Positions 62,601-64,000 of a DNA stretch of 64,000 bases are shown here, one piece after another. The position numbers and the translations under genes were made by a program. Positions within the stretch are counted from its first letter, which is position 1, and each line of letters starts with the position of its first letter. The DNA is from Vanessa cardui (Eukaryota; Arthropoda; Insecta; Lepidoptera; Nymphalidae), in contig NC_061124.1 of assembly GCF_905220365.1 (NCBI RefSeq), positions 4,032,501 to 4,096,500 on the forward strand. Reading direction: 5' to 3'. The notes beneath the pieces were generated by a model. It was not told where the DNA came from. It saw only the letters and a program-made list of their open reading frames with translations, and searched no databases.

Positions 62601-63961
62601 GCAAACGTAATAACTTGTAATATCACATGACCTAATATATTCGTCAATTTGACGCGTCGATTTACATGCACTTGCTTTCTCTGACGCGTGAATCTATAGC
62701 GACGAATAGCGTCGAATGGCGCGATAGGGAGCTATTTCTACTGGTTGTGTAAATCGGCAGTAATCGGTTTTATTTTCATTCCATTGCATTTTCCGATGCT
62801 ACATCTAATTTGTGTCGTACTATACACACTGAATTTCTCGCTCTTCTCTGGCATAACTTGAAAGCGCTAAGTATCATATTTAAATACATTAAGTAATATC
62901 AGATATTTTGAGCGGCACTTACTTGTAGCCTAAGGAGATTCAAACACGATATTGCTAAACATTCATTATCATTCATATTAGCACTACCGCTTTGTTCCAC
63001 AACTATTCTTAACAGTCTCTCTAAAAATCTGAAACAAGCAAAATTCATCATATAATAAGTATTAAATAAGTTTACATGGTAAATTGCAGAACTACTTACT
63101 TAAATGTGTTATCGGACAAATCGATAACAAAAGGCAGAGATGACGGCAGATCTCTAGGGTTTTCTTGGCTCCAAGCAAATATTTGTGTTGGTCCGCTTGC
63201 CACACCTATAATCAAGATAAAAATAATAACTTAACTATAAAAAAAATCCTAATACTTCCCTCTTCTACCAATCTTGACACTTATTACATATCGCACATTT
63301 TACTCGCACGACATGTTTCACTCACACATGTGAGTCACATAATTTATACCGATTCATATTATTTCAAATTTTATTCATGACTACTTGTTCGTTTCGTAGA
63401 ATTGATGGGACGTCGTTTCTATAATAAAATTCCGCAGACATTTTTAACTTTGCCGTTTAGTAAATTCAAATCGTTTGTAAAAAATACATTGGTAGAAAAA
63501 GCATATTATTCGATACAAGATTTTATAGATGATAAAAAAGCGTGAAGTTAATACCTGTTGACTTCCAAGCAGGATACATTAATTTAAATAATTGTATTTA
63601 ATAAACTGACGTTGTATTTTTTACATATTAAAAAAGAGTAACTACTGAGTTTCTTGCCGGTTCTGCTCGGAAGAATCTACTTTCCGAACCGGTGGTAGCT
63701 TTACTTAATTGTAAAATGACGATTCAAAAGTGCTTATAAAAGCCTACTTGAATAAAGTTTATTTTGATTTTGATTTTGTTACTGACTAAAAAATAAATAT
63801 ATTACCATTAGCTTTAAATGACGGATTAAACACTTGTAACGGTTGCGGGATAGGATTCGATATCTGCGCGCGTTCCTGTGTGCCCCACGCGTAGAGCACG
63901 CCCTCTGACGAGAGCGCGATACCGTGAGATACGCCCAGTGAAAGATCGACTATTTTTATTC
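26193..63961 (-). CDS. HERC2: HERC2 giant E3 ubiquitin ligase (75 exons, 5' end outside window)
   Basis: HERC2 is a HECT-type E3 ligase acting in the nucleus (DNA-damage signalling) and cytoplasm (family knowledge). I phased 75 exons with no frame break: 12,491 nt, about 4,162 residues plus stop at 26193-26195. Human HERC2 is 4,834 residues; what is missing is the N-terminus and most of RLD1. Domain order seen, in window-protein numbering: end of RLD1 (1-120), cytochrome-b5-like (485-564), MIB/HERC2 (1267-1374), UBA (1868-1901), CPH and SH3-like (1902-2090), DOC (about 2140-2287), RLD2 (2322-2700), RLD3 (about 3285-3660), HECT (about 3770-4120). No ZZ finger is present. Exon coordinates are given in the block entries. 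Exon GC varies strongly: E37, E38, E47, E56 and E58 are GC-rich, E17 and E20 AT-rich. Confidence 0.95.
26687..27201. mobile_element. MITE-F copy 1, long terminal inverted repeats
   Basis: About 515 bp with inverted repeats of about 75-80 bp. One end begins AGTCTGTTCGCGTTAAGAAT and the other is its complement ending AACAAACT. The flanks are TATA/CTATAG on both sides, suggesting a TA-type target. It is non-coding, in the intron between E73 and E74. Confidence 0.88.
27511..27821 (+). mobile_element. SINE-A copy (tRNA-derived), complete, with 14-bp TSD
   Basis: The 5' head looks like a tRNA gene with Pol III boxes (A box TGGCCCAGTGGTTA, B box GGTTCAAACCC). The 3' end is CAGGCTGTTGTTGTTG. It is flanked by perfect 14-bp target-site duplications TGATACATGAAAAT at 27497-27510 and 27822-27835. 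It lies in the HERC2 intron upstream of E73, antisense to the gene. Confidence 0.93.
28430..28625 (-). mobile_element. SINE-B copy with internal deletion
   Basis: Both ends of the family are recognisable (ACCCTGATCCCAATGTAAGT and CATGGAGGTCGTCG), but the B-box segment is missing. It is in the intron upstream of E72. Confidence 0.7.
29867..30105 (+). mobile_element. SINE-B copy (second tRNA-derived family)
   Basis: The head GACCTCCGTGGTCGAGG and the B-box-like GGGTTCGATTCCCGGC look tRNA-derived and differ from SINE-A. The body ends with AATGTAAGTAGC-type sequence (reverse) and a GATGTTGTCTCATATTT tail. It lies in the intron upstream of E70. Confidence 0.85.
30452..30983. mobile_element. MITE-F copy 2 (inverted)
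   Basis: The same element as 26687-27201 in reverse orientation, with a few small insertions. It lies 24 nt upstream of the E69 acceptor. The arms contain CCGCCCC and CCAAT motifs. Confidence 0.88.
30985..31511. repeat. tandem duplication of about 230 bp
   Basis: Copy 1 at about 30985-31222 and copy 2 at about 31279-31511 share, with few changes, CATGCGATGGTGTTCTCTTC through GAAACAGTAAAAAGATTATA to TTGGAAAAGTTAGCAGCGCC. It starts at the edge of MITE-F copy 2. No protein motif was seen. Confidence 0.88.
31911..32242. mobile_element. MITE-E copy 1
   Basis: Terminal inverted repeats TATAGTACGACACAA and TTGTGTCGTACTATA. It is non-coding, about 330 bp, in the intron upstream of HERC2 E68. An inverted copy is at 62483-62824 and a truncated one at about 41043-41264. 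Confidence 0.88.
32910..36962 (-). CDS. HERC2: HERC2 E58-E66: RCC1-like domain 3
   Basis: E58 36742-36962, E59 36418-36512, E60 36036-36142, E61 35585-35762, E62 34775-34898, E63 34576-34705, E64 33865-33971, E65 33652-33779, E66 32910-33059. Blades read VYGWGHNHRGQLGG, GYGAGGRLGIGG, VYSWGEGEDGKLGHG, VYTWGKGRYGRLGHG, VWSWGDGDYGKLG, GKGDYHRLGHG and VYTWGDNDEGQLGDG. Donors of E61 (GTCAGT) and E66 (GTCTGT) are non-consensus at +3. Both E61 and E66 have nearby duplications of their own splice junctions. Confidence 0.92.
33045..33232. repeat. tandem duplication of the E66 3' splice junction
   Basis: 42 bp are exactly repeated with a 104-bp offset (33045-33086 and 33149-33190), followed by similar sequence in both. 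Each copy contains the E66 acceptor and its first 15 coding bases. Confidence 0.92.
34064..34411 (+). mobile_element. LINE 3' fragment with reverse-transcriptase C-terminus
   Basis: In frame from about 34113 to the stop at 34281-34283 it encodes RPRGRWVDDLTDLTGKDWKN then IAKDRIEWK, the C-terminal signature of insect non-LTR endonuclease/reverse-transcriptase proteins. The 3' UTR ends in AATAAAGGC and T-runs. A matching TTATAATGGAA occurs before (about 34050-34060) and after (about 34412-34422), a possible TSD. It is 5'-truncated, in the HERC2 intron between E64 and E63, antisense to the gene. Confidence 0.8.
35181..35606. repeat. 115-bp-period duplications including the E61 5' splice junction
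   Basis: Units 35181-35295 and 35296-35409 are near-identical (TAGCACTCCAATAAA start). A second pair, 35427-35491 and 35542-35606, has the same 115-bp offset and includes the last 22 bases of E61 and its donor. Confidence 0.9.
37364..42643 (-). CDS. HERC2: HERC2 E48-E57: linker between RLD2 and RLD3
   Basis: E48 42504-42643, E49 41699-41851, E50 41304-41423, E51 40663-40798, E52 40346-40498, E53 39575-39742, E54 39050-39147, E55 38808-38964, E56 38318-38523, E57 37364-37653. Conserved stretches: ARALVDLLKLAAAGR (E51), HPVTVDSPHPYADDTD (E52), GCSTERRNDPLTISD and SGREPADWAQEI (E53), GDELRWRFTSDSSVNGWGWR (E53/E54), WRGRVWCVRRL (E56) and RRTPLPTPFLSDVRKR (E57). E50 is Ser/Ala-rich low complexity. 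Confidence 0.9.
37908..38190 (+). mobile_element. repeat C, lepidopteran dispersed element
   Basis: It starts TTGGTGGTAGGGCTTTGTGC and ends at CCGCCAACCTATAACAT plus an A run. A near-identical copy is at 57946-58240. It is a non-coding retroelement-like repeat of unknown class. Degenerate relatives are at about 4687-4945, 7138-7260 (reverse), 18415-18550, 29200-29400, 33240-33480 (reverse) and 38590-38640. Confidence 0.75.
39990..40285 (+). mobile_element. SINE-A copy
   Basis: Same head (GGCCCGGTGGTTAGAACGCG) and body as the 27511 copy; it ends at CAGGCTGTTAC, without the TTG tail. It is antisense to HERC2, in the intron 3' of E52, about 60 nt from the E52 donor. Confidence 0.85.
40957..40978. 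repeat. TAG microsatellite
   Basis: Seven TAG units in the intron between HERC2 E51 and E50. Confidence 0.9.
41043..41264. mobile_element. MITE-E truncated copy
   Basis: It shares the internal part (CATGCACTTGCTTTCTC, GCGCGATAGGGAG) and one end (GTTGTGTCGTATTATA) of MITE-E; the other terminus is missing. It is in the intron upstream of E50... on the transcript, between E51 and E50. Confidence 0.75.
42181..42483 (+). mobile_element. SINE-A copy with 10-bp TSD
   Basis: Flanked by GTTCACAATG at 42171-42180 and 42484-42493. It lies in the intron after E48, antisense to HERC2, about 20 nt from the E48 donor. Confidence 0.9.
42912..46347 (-). CDS. HERC2: HERC2 E40-E47: RCC1-like domain 2
   Basis: E40 46246-46347 (linker), E41 45952-46107, E42 45571-45732, E43 45061-45291, E44 44764-44887, E45 44144-44262, E46 43572-43727, E47 42912-43185. 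RCC1 motifs in order: VYVWGLNDKDQLGG, CGEGTNGRLGLGH, VYSWGEGEDGKLGHG, LYTWGLGEYGRLGHG, VFSWGDGDFGKLG, VWTWGKGDYFRLGHG and VWAWGDNDHGQQGNG, seven blades. E44 has two tandem donors 6 nt apart (GTAAAGGTAG); I chose the upstream one because it gives GKLGRGGS as in the paralogous RLD3. A MITE-D copy fills the intron between E45 and E44. Confidence 0.93.
44315..44720. mobile_element. MITE-D copy 2
   Basis: Same orientation as copy 1, with an internal deletion that removes the TGACGTCA region. It occupies nearly all of the intron between HERC2 E45 and E44 (43-52 nt from each exon). Confidence 0.88.
46431..48058 (-). CDS. HERC2: HERC2 E37-E39: DOC/APC10 domain, ZZ finger absent
   Basis: E37 47724-48058, E38 46950-47177, E39 46431-46550. 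E37 opens with RDLTVDFPQQPGWTGQ and SEMELV, which in human HERC2 is followed by the Cys-rich ZZ finger. Here about 25 residues with only two cysteines (QCTC) intervene, then RRLLDSQPHTYWQSSS leads into the DOC domain (HWIRVEMRCG in E38). The exon is open throughout, and the next intron (47178-47723) contains mostly a MITE, so there is no room for a hidden ZZ exon there. Confidence 0.88.
46631..46935 (-). mobile_element. SINE-A copy with 13-bp TSD beside the E38 splice donor
   Basis: Flanked by ATTAAGGTACATA at 46618-46630 and 46936-46948. It is in the same orientation as HERC2. The right-hand TSD covers positions +2 to +14 of the intron that follows E38, so the SINE starts 14 nt downstream of the exon. 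Confidence 0.92.
47216..47655. mobile_element. MITE-D copy 3 (inverted)
   Basis: Opposite orientation to copies 1 and 2. It has TGACGTCA and CACGTGAC and fills the intron between HERC2 E38 and E37, about 38 nt from the E38 acceptor. Confidence 0.85.
48194..48822 (-). CDS. HERC2: HERC2 E34-E36: CPH and SH3-like segment
   Basis: E34 48590-48822, E35 48446-48514 (23 codons), E36 48194-48365. E34 contains SEDEYAQYLSDIITPGMTVR then CCKAYD, the CPH-domain motif. E35 continues GDVGQVQKVERDIKQNV. E36 carries FAPGDRVRVRAAVTQPRYKW then DHTSVGTVT, a small beta-barrel repeat that resembles the MIB/HERC2 fold. CPH domains bind p53 in Cul7/PARC (family knowledge). Confidence 0.88.
48952..49053 (-). CDS. 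HERC2: HERC2 E33: UBA-like domain
   Basis: The sequence VQQVIEMGFSRHAIYAAIQS has the MGF loop and helix 3 spacing of ubiquitin-associated domains. It lies directly before the CPH region, as in HERC2. UBA domains bind ubiquitin; here the role is inferred from the family. Confidence 0.88.
49145..53174 (-). CDS. HERC2: HERC2 E23-E32: central helical region
   Basis: E23 52947-53174, E24 52744-52862, E25 52380-52578, E26 51940-52091, E27 51186-51279, E28 50616-50767, E29 49964-50105, E30 49674-49799, E31 49347-49511, E32 49145-49246. E24-E25 (DLVYLQ joined to IQALWLLRRVL) and E28 (SPRAKITLVHDDN) match the HERC2 order that leads to the UBA domain. E23 is strongly GC- and Ala/Arg-rich. All junction phases agree. 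Confidence 0.85.
50333..50568 (-). mobile_element. SINE-B copy
   Basis: Same family as the 29867 copy, reversed. It includes GGGAATCGAACCCGGGACCT (the B box in reverse) and ends in AAATAAATAAATAAATATGA. It lies about 48 nt from the E28 donor. Confidence 0.85.
50789..51106 (+). mobile_element. retroelement tail (CCCACGACTTCGTTCGCGTG type)
   Basis: The sequence TTGCCCACGACTTCGTTCGC through AACAAACATCCATACATCCA to CTTTCGCCTTTATAATAGTA is a common lepidopteran non-LTR or SINE-like repeat. It is non-coding and starts 22 nt from the E28 acceptor. Confidence 0.7.
51363..51448 (+). mobile_element. SINE-A 3' fragment
   Basis: The tail of the family only (AAAATATGTTCCAAGCCCCC to CAGGCTGTTACTTTT). It lies 160 bp before a complete copy in the same HERC2 intron. 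Confidence 0.7.
51612..51900 (+). mobile_element. SINE-A copy
   Basis: A complete head (TCGAGATGGCCCAGTGG) and TTG-repeat tail, with a small deletion behind the B box. A short direct repeat TATGCACG occurs at 51591-51598 and 51901-51908, a possible imperfect TSD. It lies in the intron 3' of E26, antisense. Confidence 0.85.
53506..53907 (-). CDS. HERC2: HERC2 E21-E22: MIB/HERC2 domain
   Basis: E21 53768-53907 and E22 53506-53689 join at GDQ|DGVPG. The motif GTRVVRGKDWKWGDQ followed by GRVIGELGEDGWVRVAWD and NSYRMGKEGKYDLKL is the MIB/HERC2 domain, nearly invariant in HERC2. The donor of E21 is CAG|GTAAAA. Confidence 0.95.
53993..57306 (-). CDS. HERC2: HERC2 E12-E20: region between b5 and MIB/HERC2 domains
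   Basis: E12 57136-57306, E13 56722-56955, E14 56139-56301, E15 55940-56058, E16 55660-55832, E17 54996-55582, E18 54685-54809, E19 54236-54603, E20 53993-54159. Recognisable pieces: LGLAQCGLRLARSLPVQ (E12), DSLLFALAEPKLH (E13), VQQSKWTLMRTRQQLSRGYK (E15) and ERARFLLHEVRAAIS (E16), all close to HERC2. E17 is unusual: 195 codons, rich in Lys, Asp, Glu and Ser, with long charged runs (ERDDVLDKDDDKTPTNE), probably disordered and longer than I remember for vertebrate HERC2. Confidence 0.88.
57683..57920 (-). CDS. HERC2: HERC2 E11: cytochrome-b5-like domain
   Basis: A single exon of 79 codons. It reads QNHTKEGGSWIVIAGHVFDV then ENFECENAS, the strand pattern of the b5-like fold in HERC2. The b5 'HPGG' haem ligand His is not visible at the expected place, so haem binding is doubtful (inference). 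It starts in phase 2 and ends at AAC|GTGAGT in phase 0. Confidence 0.9.
57946..58240 (+). mobile_element. repeat C, second well-preserved copy
   Basis: Near-identical to 37908-38190, ending in an A-rich run. It begins 26 nt upstream of the E11 acceptor. Confidence 0.75.
58326..61971 (-). CDS. HERC2: HERC2 E4-E10: helical region before cytochrome-b5 domain
   Basis: E4 61749-61971, E5 60905-61049, E6 60411-60493, E7 60256-60335, E8 60033-60175, E9 59107-59303, E10 58326-58542. Helical, Ala/Leu-rich blocks such as RFMTELLVWSLLGGGGLRDA (E5) and LLIRFQ joined to LLFSEAM (E8/E9) agree with the corresponding HERC2 region. E6-E7 encode a short polar linker that looks poorly conserved. All junction phases agree. 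Confidence 0.88.
58563..58800 (-). mobile_element. retroelement 3' tail fragment
   Basis: TACTCTTTATTGCACACCAA followed by AGCGATCTCTTCCAGGCAAC is the reverse of a frequent lepidopteran LINE 3' end. The rest is A/T-rich and carries no open frame. Confidence 0.6.
59337..59652 (-). mobile_element. SINE-A copy with 9-bp TSD
   Basis: Flanked by TACCGACAT at 59328-59336 and 59653-59661. It is in sense orientation with HERC2; its tail lies 33 nt upstream of the E9 acceptor. Confidence 0.9.
61441..61742 (-). mobile_element. SINE-A copy at the E4 splice donor
   Basis: A diverged copy (head TTAGCCCAGTGGTTAGAACG in HERC2 sense, tail CAGCCTGTACATTTCCCACT on the plus strand). Its head begins within about 10 nt of the E4 donor at 61747-61748. 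No clear TSD is visible. Confidence 0.8.
61996..62232 (-). mobile_element. SINE-B copy
   Basis: A complete reversed copy with the CGGGAATCGAACCCGGGACC B box, lying 25 nt upstream of the E4 acceptor. Confidence 0.85.
62483..62824. mobile_element. MITE-E copy 2 (inverted)
   Basis: The same terminal repeats (TATAGTACGACACAA at 62483) with the internal sequence reversed relative to copy 1. It is in the intron between E4 and E3. Confidence 0.88.
62923..63961 (-). CDS. HERC2: HERC2 E1-E3: end of RCC1-like domain 1
   Basis: E1 63806-63961, E2 63100-63205, E3 62923-63028. E1 carries the last RCC1-type repeats (VDLSLGVSHGIALSSEGVLY then AWG). E2 has IFAWSQENPRDLPSSLPFVI, the conserved exit from RLD1. 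E3 begins the alpha-helical region. The upstream exon would end in two bases... more exactly E1 starts with two bases of a split codon, so the gene certainly continues right of 63961. Confidence 0.9.
63625..63781 (+). mobile_element. lepidopteran retroelement 3' end
   Basis: The segment TTTCTTGCCGGTTCTGCTCG to CCTACTTGAATAAAGTTTAT, ending in repeated TTTTGAT units, is a widespread repeat tail. It lies in the intron between E2 and E1, 25 nt from the E1 donor. Confidence 0.7.
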
Positions 63962-64000
63962 CTGAAATTATGATATAACATCATATAGTCTAGTTATACA

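Overview
The window is AT-rich eukaryotic DNA with many small GC-richer exons, canonical GT..AG introns and several families of short interspersed repeats. Two tRNA-headed SINE families, a retroelement tail and three MITE-like families, of a kind usual in Lepidoptera, point to a butterfly or moth. No species can be named from the sequence alone.

Layout. (1) 3-10167, plus strand: the 3' two thirds of a PDZD8 gene in 11 exons (end of the SMP lipid-transfer domain, PDZ, C2-like, C1, C-terminal helices); its 5' end lies left of the window. (2) 10168-13900: intergenic DNA with no gene I can support. (3) 14180-21135, plus: a small leucine-rich-repeat gene of the LRRC20 type, with two related, apparently alternative first exons 5.6 kb apart (14180-14339 and 19896-19959) spliced to three common exons. 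(4) 22103-22373: three inverted repeats in tandem. (5) 22845-23269 and 23604-24053, plus: two tandem paralogues of the short ATP-synthase subunit k (DAPIT/USMG5/ATP5MK). (6) 26193-63961, minus, running off the right edge: a giant HERC2 E3 ubiquitin ligase gene. I could phase 75 consecutive coding exons (E1-E75, numbered in transcript order from the right edge). They give one open frame of 12,491 coding bases, about 4,162 residues plus stop, from the end of the first RCC1-like domain to the C-terminus. The N-terminus and most of RLD1 lie beyond 64000.

HERC2 is the main feature: cytochrome-b5-like, MIB/HERC2, UBA, CPH and DOC domains, RLD2, RLD3 and HECT are all present in the usual order. The ZZ zinc finger that separates the CPH/SH3-like part from the DOC domain in vertebrate HERC2 is missing. 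Its introns are short and AT-rich and have been enlarged by SINEs, MITEs and retroelement fragments, most of them within about 60 nt of a splice site. Two exon/intron junctions have been locally duplicated, giving decoy splice sites.

The genes do not form a functional unit: PDZD8 (ER membrane contact sites), LRRC20 (unknown), ATP-synthase subunit k (mitochondria) and HERC2 (ubiquitin, DNA damage) are neighbours by position only. The second ATP5MK paralogue and HERC2 converge tail to tail, with poly(A) signals on opposite strands about 30 bp apart. All exon borders are read by eye from splice consensus, phase and similarity to remembered family members; no alignment or transcript data were available.
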